Source of the DNA: Streptomyces filipinensis
Lineage (GTDB): Bacteria; Actinomycetota; Actinomycetes; Streptomycetales; Streptomycetaceae
Direction of reading: 5' to 3'
Assembly (NCBI RefSeq): GCF_014649495.1
Contig: NZ_BMTD01000006.1
Span: 310,001 to 374,000 of the forward strand
Length of the DNA stretch: 64,000 bases
Part shown: one piece after another, positions 15,985 to 24,053 of the stretch
Numbering within the stretch: position 1 is the first letter of the stretch
How the letters are laid out: every line of letters begins with the position of its first letter
Notes under the pieces: model-generated
Database searches by the model: none
What the model was told of the DNA's origin: nothing
Seen by the model: the letters and a program-made list of their open reading frames with translations, nothing else
Program-made: the position numbers and the translations under genes

Positions 15985-17049
15985 GTGCTCCACCACCCTT
16001 CCCGGCTGCCTGCCCTGGCCCGCTTCGGCGACCGCGTCGCCACCGGCCTCCTCGACGTCACCAGTGATCCCGCCGCCCTGGACTCCGCGGGCTTCTGGGC
16101 CGTCTGCGCGGACTTCGAGGGCAGGCTGACCTGCGCCCGCTTCGCGGACGTACGCGAGGAACCGGTGCCCGCCCCGGTGCCGGGCGGCTGGCGGGGGCCG
16201 GCGGTGGGGGACTGGGCCTCCTCCCTGGACCGGGCCGCGTACACGGCGGCCGTCCGCCGGATACGCGCCCACATCGCGGCCGGCGAGGTCTACCAGGCCA
16301 ACCTCTGCCGGGTGCTCAGCGCGCCGGTCGCCCCGGACGCCGACGTGGACGCCCTGACCGCCCTGCTGGCCCGCGGCAACCCCGCGCCGTACGCCGGGAC
16401 GATCCGGCTGCCGGAGCACGGGGTGGAGATCGCCACCGCCTCGCCCGAGCTGTTCCTGCGCCGGGACGGCCGTGTCGTGGAGTCGGGCCCCATCAAGGGC
16501 ACCGGCCGCACGGAGGCGGACCTCCTGGAGAAGGACTACGCCGAGAACGTGATGATCGTGGACCTGGTCCGCAACGACCTCGGGCGTGTCTGCAGGACCG
16601 GGAGCGTGACCGTCCCGGACCTGTGCGCCGTGGAGAAGCACCCGGGCCTGGTCCACCTGGTGTCCACCGTCCGCGGCGAGCTGCGGGACACGGCCGGCTG
16701 GTCCGACCTGCTCACCGCCGCCTTCCCGCCCGGCTCGGTGACCGGCGCGCCGAAGTCGAGCGCCCTGCGGATCATCGAGGCCCTGGAGACCGCGCCGCGC
16801 GGGCCGTACTGCGGCGGCATCGGCTGGGTCGACGCCGACCGGGGCGTGGGCGAGCTGGCCGTGGGCATCCGCACCTTCTGGATCGACCGGCCCGACGGCG
16901 CCGCGGCGGTGCTGCGCTTCGGCACCGGCGCCGGCATCACCTGGGGCTCCGACCCGGAGGGGGAGTGGCGGGAGACCGAGCTGAAGGCGTCCCGACTGCT
17001 CGCGGTAGCGTCGGGAGCGTACGAGGCGAGTGGAGGGGTGTACTCATGA
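15985..17049 (+). CDS. pabB: Aminodeoxychorismate synthase component I (chorismate-binding enzyme)
   Basis: 354-aa chorismate-binding enzyme that, with a glutamine amidotransferase not present here, converts chorismate to 4-amino-4-deoxychorismate for folate. Signature segments are AGEVYQANLCR, the SGPIKGTGRTE lysine motif near residue 168, DLVRNDLGRVC near residue 192, and PGSVTGAPK. A separate N-terminal domain of PabB is short. The gene overlaps the lyase gene by 4 bp (ATGA), which supports para-aminobenzoate rather than anthranilate or salicylate chemistry. It is divergent from the tRNA cluster. Confidence 0.88.
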   Translation: MLHHPSRLPALARFGDRVATGLLDVTSDPAALDSAGFWAVCADFEGRLTCARFADVREEPVPAPVPGGWRGPAVGDWASSLDRAAYTAAVRRIRAHIAAGEVYQANLCRVLSAPVAPDADVDALTALLARGNPAPYAGTIRLPEHGVEIATASPELFLRRDGRVVESGPIKGTGRTEADLLEKDYAENVMIVDLVRNDLGRVCRTGSVTVPDLCAVEKHPGLVHLVSTVRGELRDTAGWSDLLTAAFPPGSVTGAPKSSALRIIEALETAPRGPYCGGIGWVDADRGVGELAVGIRTFWIDRPDGAAAVLRFGTGAGITWGSDPEGEWRETELKASRLLAVASGAYEASGGVYS

Positions 17050-17867
17050 GGATCTGGCTGGACGGCGCACTGCGGGACCTCGAGTCGGCCCGCGTCTCCG
17101 CCTTCGACCATGGGCTGACCGTCGGCGACGGCGTCTTCGAGACCGTGAAGGCGGCCCACGGCCGGCCCTTCGCGCTCACCCGGCACCTGGACCGGCTGAC
17201 CCGCTCGGCCCGGGGCCTCGGCCTGCCCGAGCCCGACCACGACGAGGTCCGGGAGGCCTGCGCGGCCGTCCTGGAGGCGAATCCGATGCCGCTCGGCCGG
17301 CTGCGGATCACCTACACCGGCGGCCACGGCCCGCTCGGCTCCGACCGCGGCGACCACGGCCCGACCCTGATGGTCGCCCTCGGCGAGACCGCCCGCCGGC
17401 CGGACACCACCGCCGTGGTCACGGTCCCGTGGACCCGCAACGAGCGCGGTGCGCTGACCGGCCTGAAGACCACGTCGTACGCCGAGAACGTCGTGGCCCT
17501 CGCCCACGCCCACGAACGCGGTGCCTCGGAAGCGCTGTTCGGCAACACCGTCGGACAGCTCTGCGAGGGCACCGGGTCGAACGTCTTCGTCGTCCTGGAC
17601 GGCGAGATCCACACCCCCCCGGTCGCCTCCGGCTGCCTCGCCGGGATCACCCGCGCGCTGGCCGTCGAGTGGACGGGCGCCAAGGAGACCGACCTCCCGC
17701 TGGACGTGCTGGAGCGCGCGGACGAGGTCTTCCTCACCTCGACCCTGCGGGACGTCCAGGCCGTGCACCGGGTCGACGACCGCGAGCTGCCCGGTACCCC
17801 GGGCCCGGTGACAGCGAAGGCGATGCAGATCTTCGACGAGCGGTCCGGGCAGGACCTGGACCCCTGA
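17046..17867 (+). CDS. pabC: Aminodeoxychorismate lyase (class IV aminotransferase fold)
   Basis: 273-aa PLP enzyme that releases pyruvate from aminodeoxychorismate to give para-aminobenzoate. Fold IV hallmarks are DHGLTVGDGVFET near residue 21, the PLP-lysine segment LTGLKTTSYAENV near residue 138, CEGTGSNVF near residue 175 and FLTSTLRDVQ near residue 229. Branched-chain and D-amino acid aminotransferases share the fold; translational coupling to pabB argues for PabC. Confidence 0.85.
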   Translation: MRIWLDGALRDLESARVSAFDHGLTVGDGVFETVKAAHGRPFALTRHLDRLTRSARGLGLPEPDHDEVREACAAVLEANPMPLGRLRITYTGGHGPLGSDRGDHGPTLMVALGETARRPDTTAVVTVPWTRNERGALTGLKTTSYAENVVALAHAHERGASEALFGNTVGQLCEGTGSNVFVVLDGEIHTPPVASGCLAGITRALAVEWTGAKETDLPLDVLERADEVFLTSTLRDVQAVHRVDDRELPGTPGPVTAKAMQIFDERSGQDLDP

Positions 17868-17927
17868 GCCGGGACCGACGTCCGGGAAAACGGGCTGACT
17901 GGGCCGTCGGCTGCGGGTAGAACACCT

Positions 17928-18755
17928 GTGATGACCACGACCCTGCGGCCGGTCGAGCCGCTCCAGCGCCACGCCGACGGCACCTGTTCGCGCCGCTACC
18001 AGGTGTGCGTGAACAGCCGCCCCGTGGGCGAGATCCACCTCGGCACCTCGCCGTCCCTGGGGGACTCGGTGGCCTGCGTGATCGAGCTGTGGATCGCCGA
18101 GCCCGACCGGCGCCGCGGCCGGGGTACGGTCGCCGCACTCGCCGCCGAGGAGGTGGCGCGCGGCTGGGGCTGCACCCAGATCGAGACACGCGTCCCCGCG
18201 CCGGCGGACGTCGCCCTGCGCCTCTTCGGTGCCCTGGGCTACACCCCGCGCAACCGTGGCATGGAGAAACGCCTCGGCACCACCCCGCCCGAGCTGCCGC
18301 CGGGCAGCACCGGGCGGCCCATGAGCCGGGCCGACTTCGACGCCTGGCAGGAGCACGAGAGCGAGCGGTACGCGCGCACGTGGATGGAGCGCGGTCTCCC
18401 CGAGGCCGTGGCCCGCGCCAAGGCCCGACACGACCATGAACGACTGCTGCCGCACGGGCTCGCGACCGACGGCATGCTCTTCAGCGTCCTGGAGCACCGA
18501 GGGGACCCGGTGGGCACGCTGTGGCTGTCCCTGGAGGACGGCAAGGCGTTCGTGTTCGACGTCGAGACCGCCGCGGCCCACCGCGGCAGGGGGCACGGCC
18601 GTACGCTCATGCTGCTCGCCGAGCGCCAGGCGATCGAGGCCGGCCGGCCGGTCCTCGGCCTCAACGTCTTCGCCGGCAACACCCCGGCCGAGCGGCTGTA
18701 CGAGTCGCTCGGCTATGAGACCACGGCACATTCCCTGGCCAAGCCCCTGCTCTAG
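17928..18755 (+). CDS. Tandem-domain GNAT acetyltransferase
   Basis: 275 aa with two GNAT domains. The first (about 10-105) has the acetyl-CoA loop RRRGRGTVAALA. The second (about 150-273) has RGRGHGRTLMLLAERQA followed by LGLNVFAGNTPAERLYESLGY. The first domain is the more divergent. The substrate is unknown. A TAGAAC box at 17918-17923 lies 4 nt before GTG 17928, so a leaderless start is likely; the ATG at 17931 is the alternative. Confidence 0.85.
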   Translation: MMTTTLRPVEPLQRHADGTCSRRYQVCVNSRPVGEIHLGTSPSLGDSVACVIELWIAEPDRRRGRGTVAALAAEEVARGWGCTQIETRVPAPADVALRLFGALGYTPRNRGMEKRLGTTPPELPPGSTGRPMSRADFDAWQEHESERYARTWMERGLPEAVARAKARHDHERLLPHGLATDGMLFSVLEHRGDPVGTLWLSLEDGKAFVFDVETAAAHRGRGHGRTLMLLAERQAIEAGRPVLGLNVFAGNTPAERLYESLGYETTAHSLAKPLL

Positions 18756-18772
18756 GGGCCGGGACCAGGCGC

Positions 18773-19297
18773 TCAGGCGTCCTGCTCGCCCAGCAGCCGG
18801 TCGGCGATCTCCTCGATGCGCTCGCGCAGCCCTTCCTGGCTCTTGCCGCCGTCGAGGCGTTCGCCGCCGATGACGTACGTCGGCGTGCCGGTCACGCCGA
18901 TCGCCTTGCCCTCGGCCTGGTCGGCGTCCACGATCAGGATGTGCCGGCCGTCGATCAGCGCGGTGTCGAACTCCTCGGCGTCCAGACCGAGTTCACGGGC
19001 CAGCTCGACCAGGAAGGGTTCTCCCCGGCGGTCCAGCTCCTCGACCCGCTCCAGTACGGCCTCCACGTACGGCCAGCCCTTGTCCTGCGCCAGCGCCTCC
19101 TCGGCGGCCTGTGCGGCGGCGAAGGCGTGCTTGTGCTTCTCCAGGGGGAAGTGCCGCAGCCGCAGCTCCAGCCGGTCGCCGTAGCGGGCGCGCAGGGCGC
19201 GGACGTCGTCCAGGGCGGTACGGCAGTCCGGGCACTGCAGTTCGCACCAGACGTCGAGGACCAGGGCGCCGGTGCGTGCGGGGGAGGAGTCGCTCAT
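18773..19297 (-). CDS. DsbA-family thioredoxin-fold oxidoreductase, cytoplasmic
   Basis: 174 aa. DVWCELQCPDCRTALDDV (residues about 14-31) supplies the CxxC active site CPDC on the first thioredoxin strand. The helical insert and the cis-proline loop TGTPTYVIGG near residue 138 complete the DsbA fold. There is no signal peptide, so it should act in the cytoplasm as a thiol oxidoreductase, or on a small molecule as FrnE-like proteins do. The ATG at 19297 is the only start that keeps the fold without an unrelated extension. Confidence 0.85.
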   Translation of the reverse strand: MSDSSPARTGALVLDVWCELQCPDCRTALDDVRALRARYGDRLELRLRHFPLEKHKHAFAAAQAAEEALAQDKGWPYVEAVLERVEELDRRGEPFLVELARELGLDAEEFDTALIDGRHILIVDADQAEGKAIGVTGTPTYVIGGERLDGGKSQEGLRERIEEIADRLLGEQDA

Positions 19298-19364
19298 GCC
19301 GACCAGTCTTCCAGGCCGGACGCGGGTGACCCAATCGGGACGGTACGGCTGCCGGGCACGGGGT

Positions 19365-19469
19365 GCGCGGGAGGCACGGCACCTCACCGGCACCCCAGGG
19401 CGCGGGAGGCACGGCACCTCACCGGCACCCCAGGGCGCGGGAGGCACGGCACCTCCCCGGCACCCCAGG
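19365..19469. repeat. Three 35-bp tandem repeats
   Basis: Units at 19365-19399, 19400-19434 and 19435-19469 are near identical (core GGCACGGCACCTCACCGGCA). The third has one C for A change. They lie between the divergent DsbA-like gene and the membrane protein gene, in a 320-bp gap with no other assigned feature. Confidence 0.9.
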
Positions 19470-19617
19470 AGGAGGCGACCCGGAGATGTCCCTGATCTCG
19501 CGCGGGAGCGTGGCATCGCGAGGACGAGGCGGTGCAGGATGGGGGAGGAGGCGGTGCGCCCTGCCGGGTCCGCGCACCGCACGCTTTCCACCCCGACCGA
19601 GCCGCCAGGAGGACCGG

Positions 19618-20061
19618 ATGATTGCCGAGACCGTCTGCTCCGCCGTGTCCGCGGCGGGCCTGGGCATCGCGGTGGTCACGGCCTACCGCAAGCGCTTCCT
19701 CGCGGCGACACGCATCGCGGCCTACTCCCTGGTGCCGGTCGGCCTGGTGATGACGGGGGTCGTCGGCTGGCTGGCCGACACCGCCTTCAGCCCCACGGCG
19801 TGGGCCGGGTTCGGCGTCCTGGGTGGTGCCTGGCTCCTGTTCGCGGGCACCCGGGCGGTCGAACGCCGGCGCGGCGGCACCCGCGCCGAGCGCCGAGCGG
19901 CCCGTGGCGACCAGGCCGAGGCCGTGGCACCCGCGGCCTCCGCGCCCTCGCTGGGCACGGGCACCCGGCCCGCGACCGGGTCCGCCACCGCGCCGCGCGC
20001 CACCGGCTCCGGCGACGACTTCGGCGACATCGAGGCCATCCTCAAGAAACACGGCATATGA
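19618..20061 (+). CDS. Small multi-pass membrane protein, function unknown
   Basis: 147 aa. Hydrophobic segments lie at residues about 4-22, 38-58 and 65-85, followed by a basic patch (ERRRGGTRAERRAARG) and a low-complexity Ala/Thr/Gly cytoplasmic tail ending DDFGDIEAILKKHGI. That acidic-amphipathic end resembles a conserved docking motif. CAGGAGGA at 19606-19613 fixes the ATG. I do not recognise the family. Confidence 0.8.
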   Translation: MIAETVCSAVSAAGLGIAVVTAYRKRFLAATRIAAYSLVPVGLVMTGVVGWLADTAFSPTAWAGFGVLGGAWLLFAGTRAVERRRGGTRAERRAARGDQAEAVAPAASAPSLGTGTRPATGSATAPRATGSGDDFGDIEAILKKHGI

Positions 20062-20216
20062 GCGCGGTACGCCGCCGCGGGGGTGCCACGGCGCCGCGGG
20101 CGCCCTCGGGCTGAAACGACACAGACCGTCGCGTGCACGTGCGCAACCGTTCACAAGCCGAATCAAGTCGGACGAGATGGCGCGGAATGCGGCAACTCCC
20201 GCATATCGCTGGTGGG

Positions 20217-20250
20217 TTGATCGCGCAGGAGGTTCCTCCTGCGCCATTAT
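20217..20250 (+). promoter_or_regulatory. Promoter with 22-bp palindromic spacer
   Basis: TTGATC (20217-20222) and CATTAT (20245-20250) enclose an inverted repeat: GCGCAGGAGG, TT, then CCTCCTGCGC (20223-20244). The palindrome exactly fills the spacer. The ATG of the 49-aa gene follows 10 nt after the -10. It could be an operator or a hairpin hiding AGGAGG. Confidence 0.45.
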
Positions 20251-20260
20251 CGGCCACGAG

Positions 20261-20410
20261 ATGCTGGATACAGAGAGCGAGGCCGCGCCGCCGAAGGACG
20301 AGCCGCGCGGGTGCCTCTTCGCCCTATCCCAGCCACCGCTGATGATCTTCCTTGCGGTGATCGGGTGTCTGCTCCTCATGGCTGCGCTGCACGACCTGCT
20401 GTTGCTGTGA
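20261..20410 (+). CDS. 49-aa single-pass membrane protein
   Basis: Starts MLDTESEAAPPKDEPRG, an acidic N-terminus, then GCLFALSQPP and a C-terminal helix LMIFLAVIGCLLLMAALHDLLLL. It has the topology of a C-terminally anchored peptide. The CATTAT box 10 nt before the ATG suggests a nearly leaderless message. A longer in-frame version from ATG 20177 would read through the palindrome and is less likely. Function unknown. Confidence 0.65.
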   Translation: MLDTESEAAPPKDEPRGCLFALSQPPLMIFLAVIGCLLLMAALHDLLLL

Positions 20411-20511
20411 GCCGTACACGTCCGTCCCGGCGCCACCCGCCGGGACCGACGTCGCCCCCGGGACGGACGCCCGGACCGGGCTCTTCGAGCGGTGGGCGCG
20501 CCTGCGGTGCC

Positions 20512-21072
20512 TCAGCCGGTCGCTTCCTTGCGCCTGGCCCGGTAGGCGGCCACATGCAGCCGGTTCCCGCAGGTGCGGCTGTCGCAGTAGCGGCGTGAGC
20601 GGTTGCGGGAGAGGTCGACGAAGGCGCGCCGGCAGTCCGGTGCCTCGCAGCGCCGCAGCCGCTCCTGCTCGCCGGCCACCACGAAGAAGGCGAGTGCCAT
20701 CCCGCAGTCGGCGGCGAGGTGGTCGGCCACGGAGGCGCCGGGTGCGAAGTAGTGCACATGCCAGTCGTAACCGTCGTGGTCGGTCAGGCGCGGGGTGGTG
20801 CCCGCGGCGGCGACCAGTTCGTTGATCAGCCCTGCGGCCGCGCGCGCGTCAGGAGCGGCGAAGATCGCCGCGAAGCGCCCCCGGACCCTGCGCACCGCCG
20901 AGAGGTCGAACTCCGACAGCACACCGACATCGCTGATCTCGTGGTTTCGTACGAAATCCGCGAGAGCCGGGACATCGGGCAGTCCGTCCGCCGCCGCGTC
21001 GTCCTCCGGCGCGGTGTTCACCAGATCGACCACGGTGTCGAGGGCGCACCGGGTGTCGTGGGTGATCAGCAC
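20512..21072 (-). CDS. CGNR zinc-finger / ABATE-domain regulator
   Basis: 186 aa. The N-terminal ABATE-like region (about 1-130, with DLVNTAPEDDAAADGLPD) is followed by a C-terminal CGNR zinc finger: CEAPDCRRAFVDLSRN, then RYCDSRTCGNRLHVAAYRAR. The four cysteines and CGNR signature are intact. The family is predicted to bind DNA and is often stress-related; its ligand is not known. The start is GTG with AGGGAG 8 nt upstream on the same strand. TTGTCG..TACCAT upstream may be its promoter. Confidence 0.88.
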   Translation of the reverse strand: MLITHDTRCALDTVVDLVNTAPEDDAAADGLPDVPALADFVRNHEISDVGVLSEFDLSAVRRVRGRFAAIFAAPDARAAAGLINELVAAAGTTPRLTDHDGYDWHVHYFAPGASVADHLAADCGMALAFFVVAGEQERLRRCEAPDCRRAFVDLSRNRSRRYCDSRTCGNRLHVAAYRARRKEATG

Positions 21073-21221
21073 GTTTCGCTCCCTGGCCTGGGGGTCGGGC
21101 GGACGCCCGCCGATGCTGGCCGATGGTAGCGACAACCCCGTTCGCCGCACCGTCCACCGCCCGGCTCGCTTGCCGGTAGAACGCCGCCGTGCCCCCCACG
21201 GTTCCCGCGGCGCGGCAGGCG

Positions 21222-21277
21222 GGCACAGGCCGACGCCGTCCCGCGACTCGCTCACGGTGACGGCGCCGGCCTGTGCC
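21222..21277 (-). terminator. Long hairpin downstream of ssgB
   Basis: Two 19-nt arms (21222-21240 and 21259-21277) pair with one mismatch around an 18-nt loop. It sits about 70 bp after the ssgB stop on the minus strand and before the CGNR gene, so it probably ends the ssgB transcript. Confidence 0.65.
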
Positions 21278-21347
21278 GTATGCGGTTGTCTTGGCCCGAG
21301 CCGTCTCCCCGAGTGGACGGCGCCGGGCTGCTTTCGTGGGGCGCGAC

Positions 21348-21761
21348 CTAGCTCTCCGCCAGGATGTGCGAGAGCTCCTGATCCAGATCGAAGTGCCGGT
21401 GTTCCGTGCCGGGCGGCACGGCGGCGTCGGTTCGCTTCAGGAAGGACTCCAGGGCCCGCGCCGGGGCCTCCAGCAAGGCTTCCCCCTCCGGGGAGCTGAG
21501 GGCGATACACACGACGCCCTGACCATGGCTGCGCGACGGCCAGACACGGACGTCGCCGGTGCCGGTGGGCCGGTGGAGCCCCTCAGCGAGGAGGTCGCGG
21601 GCGAACACCCACTCGACGGTCTCCTCGGCTCCGGTGTGGAAGGTGGCGTGCACGGCGTAGGGGTCGGCCGTGTCGTACCGCAGGCCTGCGGGGACAGGCA
21701 GGGAGGACTCGCTCGACACAACGAGGCGCAGGTGCAGCTCGCAGCTGACCGTGGTGTTCAT
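21348..21761 (-). CDS. ssgB: SsgB, sporulation-specific cell division protein
   Basis: 137 aa, the length of Streptomyces SsgB; the sequence (start MNTTVSCELHLRLVVSSESS, end FDLDQELSHILAES) is one I recognise as near identical across streptomycetes. SsgB is a SsgA-like protein that localises with SsgA and recruits FtsZ to future sporulation septa in aerial hyphae (established for S. coelicolor). The gene stands alone and is read away from the TIGR02611-type gene. No clear Shine-Dalgarno is seen before the ATG. Confidence 0.97.
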   Translation of the reverse strand: MNTTVSCELHLRLVVSSESSLPVPAGLRYDTADPYAVHATFHTGAEETVEWVFARDLLAEGLHRPTGTGDVRVWPSRSHGQGVVCIALSSPEGEALLEAPARALESFLKRTDAAVPPGTEHRHFDLDQELSHILAES

Positions 21762-21822
21762 AAGCGCCAGGGCCTTTCGCTCAGTGTGCGCTCGGGGATT
21801 CGCACGTCGGCGAAATCGACAT

Positions 21823-21860
21823 GCCACCTACGATGCCGTTGTAAACCCCTCTGAGGGTTT
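21823..21860 (-). promoter_or_regulatory. Candidate stress sigma-factor promoter and inverted repeat before ssgB
   Basis: Reading the minus strand, GTTT-N14-GGTGGC resembles the sigma-B/sigma-H type (GTTT, about 14 bp, GGGTAx); ssgB is reported to depend on sigma-H. The -35 half overlaps the inverted repeat AAACCC-N6-GGGTTT (21843-21860), a possible operator. The -10 match is only partial. Confidence 0.35.
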
Positions 21861-21938
21861 TGCGTGTCTTTACGTAACTCTTCCGGCCGAGAACTCGTAC
21901 GAGACCTACGTCCATTCCGGTGACTGGATTCACTCCGG

Positions 21939-21944
21939 TAGGGT
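21939..21944 (+). promoter_or_regulatory. -10 box of a leaderless membrane protein gene
   Basis: TAGGGT lies 8 nt before the ATG at 21953 and no ribosome site intervenes. Confidence 0.45.
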
Positions 21945-21952
21945 TTGTCTGT

Positions 21953-22429
21953 ATGAATACGGGGAGTGACGAGCCGGGCGAGGTCGCCGTGGCAGCGGAC
22001 AGCGCGAACGCGGACCGGCGGGGGGCCGGGCAGGAGGCGGGACGCGAGGACGGTGGCGGGCTCGGCTCCCGGGCGCCGGAATTCATCAAGGCCCGCCGGC
22101 TGCTGCATCTGAGCTGGCAGGTCGGCGTCTTCGTGGTCGGCCTCGCGGTCGTGGCCGCGGGCATCGTCATGCTGCCGCTGCCGGGACCCGGCTGGGTGGT
22201 GATCTTCGGAGGCATGGCGATCTGGGCGACCGAGTTCGTCTGGGCGCAGCTCGTGCTCCGCTGGACCAAACGCAAGGTCACCGAGGCCGCCCAGCGAGCC
22301 CTCGACCCCAGGGTGCGGCGCCGCAACATCACGTTGACGGCGGTCGGGCTGGTGATCGTGGGCGCGCTGGCGGCGGTCTACCTGTGGAAGTTCGGCCTGG
22401 CTGTGCCCTGGAAGATCAAGGATCAGTGA
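21953..22429 (+). CDS. TIGR02611-type (PGPGW) membrane protein
   Basis: 158 aa. A charged, probably disordered N-terminus (1-45) is followed by two close hydrophobic segments around the signature GIVMLPLPGPGWVVIFGGMAI (residues about 70-90), a basic loop with RRRNITL, and a final helix LTAVGLVIVGALAAVYLWKF. The family is conserved in actinobacteria without a defined role. It is divergent from ssgB with 191 bp between starts. Confidence 0.82.
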   Translation: MNTGSDEPGEVAVAADSANADRRGAGQEAGREDGGGLGSRAPEFIKARRLLHLSWQVGVFVVGLAVVAAGIVMLPLPGPGWVVIFGGMAIWATEFVWAQLVLRWTKRKVTEAAQRALDPRVRRRNITLTAVGLVIVGALAAVYLWKFGLAVPWKIKDQ

Positions 22430-22499
22430 CTCCGGCTCCGCCGCCCCGGGCCCTGGTCGGAGGCACCCCCTGACATGGGGTAATGTTCTTCCTGCGCCC

Positions 22500-22571
22500 G
22501 GGCGATTAGCTCAGTGGGAGAGCGCTTCGTTCACACCGAAGAGGTCACTGGTTCGAACCCAGTATCGCCCA
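22500..22571 (+). tRNA. tRNA-Val (CAC), copy 1
   Basis: Acceptor GGGCGAT/ATCGCCC, D-arm GCTC..GAGC, anticodon loop TTCACAC (anticodon CAC), T-arm GGTTCGAACCC. No CCA is encoded. A TAATGT box at 22481 is a likely -10. The sequence 22497-22573 is repeated exactly at 24537-24613. Confidence 0.96.
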
Positions 22572-22579
22572 CCCGGACC

Positions 22580-22613
22580 GACGGCCCACCTGCACGACAG
22601 CAGGTGGGCCGTC
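22580..22613 (+). terminator. Terminator after tRNA-Val copy 1
   Basis: GACGGCCCACCTGC pairs perfectly with GCAGGTGGGCCGTC around a 6-nt loop, followed by GGCGTTTT. This is a classical intrinsic terminator. Confidence 0.9.
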
Positions 22614-23463
22614 GGCGTTTTCGTGCCCGCGGGGCAGGCGGGGCGCGGGTGCCCGCGCGGGCGCATGGCCGGGGCGTGGGGGAGGGTGGAGACGTGCGCC
22701 CAGGTGGCGCCGGATGGGCTGCGCCTGGGCGGACGCCGGTGCTGGCGGGAGTGTGGCGCCCGGGCGGAGGCGGCGGTGCGGGCCGCGGGGGAAGGCGGCG
22801 CTGTGACCGACGGCTGCGAGGCGGGGGATGGTGGCGGTGCGGGCCGGGGGCTGTGGTCGCCTGGGCGGGGGCCCAGCGCGGGCGCAGGCAAGGGCCGCCC
22901 GGCGTCCGAGCCTGCGGGTCATACCGATGCGGAGCGCCCTGCAGGGAGCGCCCTCCTGGCGCTCCGTCCCACGGCACCCGGCACCCGGCTTCCTGACGCG
23001 ACGCGGGCGAATCGCCTGGCGCCGCCTGGCGGACCCTCCCGGCGCCGGACGCCGCTCGGCCGGAGGGCGCTGCTCGGGCCGGAGTGGAGCGGCTTGCTTG
23101 AGTGGTGCCGACACGGCCGACGGGCCAAGGTGCCGGCAAGCCCGCTCAGGTCGCGGGTACCGACGCGATCGATGGCTCACGGCGTCGGGGCGTCGGTCGT
23201 CTGGAGGGTGCTGACAGGCGCGATGGCTCGTGGTGCCGGGGAGAGGTCGCTCGGCCCTGCGGCGTCGGCAGGACCGACCGCTCACGACCTCGGCAGGACC
23301 GACCGCTCACGACGCCGGCCCTGCCGTTCGCCCTCGACACCCGGCGTCGTGGCTGGCGCGCCTCCAGGGGCCCTGTGTACAGAGGCCGACCGGGCGGAAG
23401 GGCTCAGCTCGGCAGGCGGTTCCAGCAAGCGCTTACTCGCAGCGATTCACGACGGTGGAAGCG
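22614..23463. other. 850-bp stretch without a gene; degraded DNA
   Basis: No frame has a recognisable domain, signal or credible start. Composition is G-rich and irregular, with short local repeats such as CGATGGCTC and CTCACGAC. It lies between tRNA-Val copy 1 and the broken lipoprotein gene and looks like decaying or imported DNA. Confidence 0.6.
23265..23313. repeat. Two 24-bp direct repeats
   Basis: A 24-bp unit beginning TCGGCAGGACCGACC occurs at 23265-23288 and again at 23290-23313, one base apart. Weaker partial copies lie just upstream (GATGGCTC..GGCGTCGG). Confidence 0.85.
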
Positions 23464-23911
23464 ATGTTGCGGGCAGGGCGCGATCATGGAACCAGCGGGA
23501 ATTTCGAGAGGCGCACGATCCTGAAGGCGGCCGGGGCCTCCGCGGCCGCGCTCGGGCTCGCCGCGACGGCCGGGTGTGACGATCCGTTACCCGTGGCGGG
23601 GCGCCGAGGAGCGGGCCAAGAAGATCAACCAGACTTCTGACAGAAGTTCCAGGCCCAGGCCCCCGGCGGTAATCCCCCGGACGTTTTCCAAAATGCCGTC
23701 ACCTTTCTCCGGAAGTACGACAAGCGAGGAATTCCCCTCGACCTCAAGTCCCATGTGCAGACAGGCAATCTGACCCTGGATCACTTCCGGGACGGCGTGA
23801 CGACGGTCGGCGAGGTCGACGGAAAGCGGCTCGGAATTCTGGTCGGTGCCAACCCCATGGCGCTCGTCATCGACAAAAAGGGGTTCCAGAAGGCCGGCGA
23901 CCGGGTGCCCT
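23464..23911 (+). pseudogene. Remnant of a sugar ABC transporter substrate-binding lipoprotein
   Basis: Pieces of one extracellular solute-binding protein appear in order but in three frames. Frame 1 has a Tat-like lipoprotein signal, ERRTILKAAGASAAALG then LAATAGC. The next frame has VTIRYPWRGAEERAKKINQ. After a stop and an apparent internal loss, a third frame has GGNPPDVFQNAVTFLRKYDK, then LDHFRDGVTTVGEVDGKRLG and ANPMALVIDKKGFQKAG. The homology stops near residue 150 of a normal protein of about 430. Two frame changes and a lost C-terminus make it a pseudogene. No permease genes are nearby. Confidence 0.8.
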
Positions 23912-24000
23912 GGCCGGGGCCCGGTGCGGGTGAAGGGGAGCGCCGTCGCACGGGCGGCGGCGCTCGCCCCCGAGTCTTGCCCACGCCACGGCGCGGCACA

Positions 24001-24016
24001 TGAGTACGCGTACTCA
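24001..24016. promoter_or_regulatory. 16-bp perfect palindrome, operator candidate
   Basis: TGAGTACG followed by CGTACTCA. It lies 38 bp before the SRPBCC gene start and about 25 bp before its likely -10 (CAGACT, 24042-24047), so a bound dimeric repressor, for example of the TetR or MarR type, would cover the -35 area. Confidence 0.55.
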
Positions 24017-24053
24017 GATCCATGCACCGCACGGGTACGGGCAGACTCCCGCC

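Noticed and set aside
19365..19469. CRISPR-like or origin iterons
   Set aside because: Three head-to-tail 35-bp copies have no spacers, and no replication gene or AT-rich region is present.
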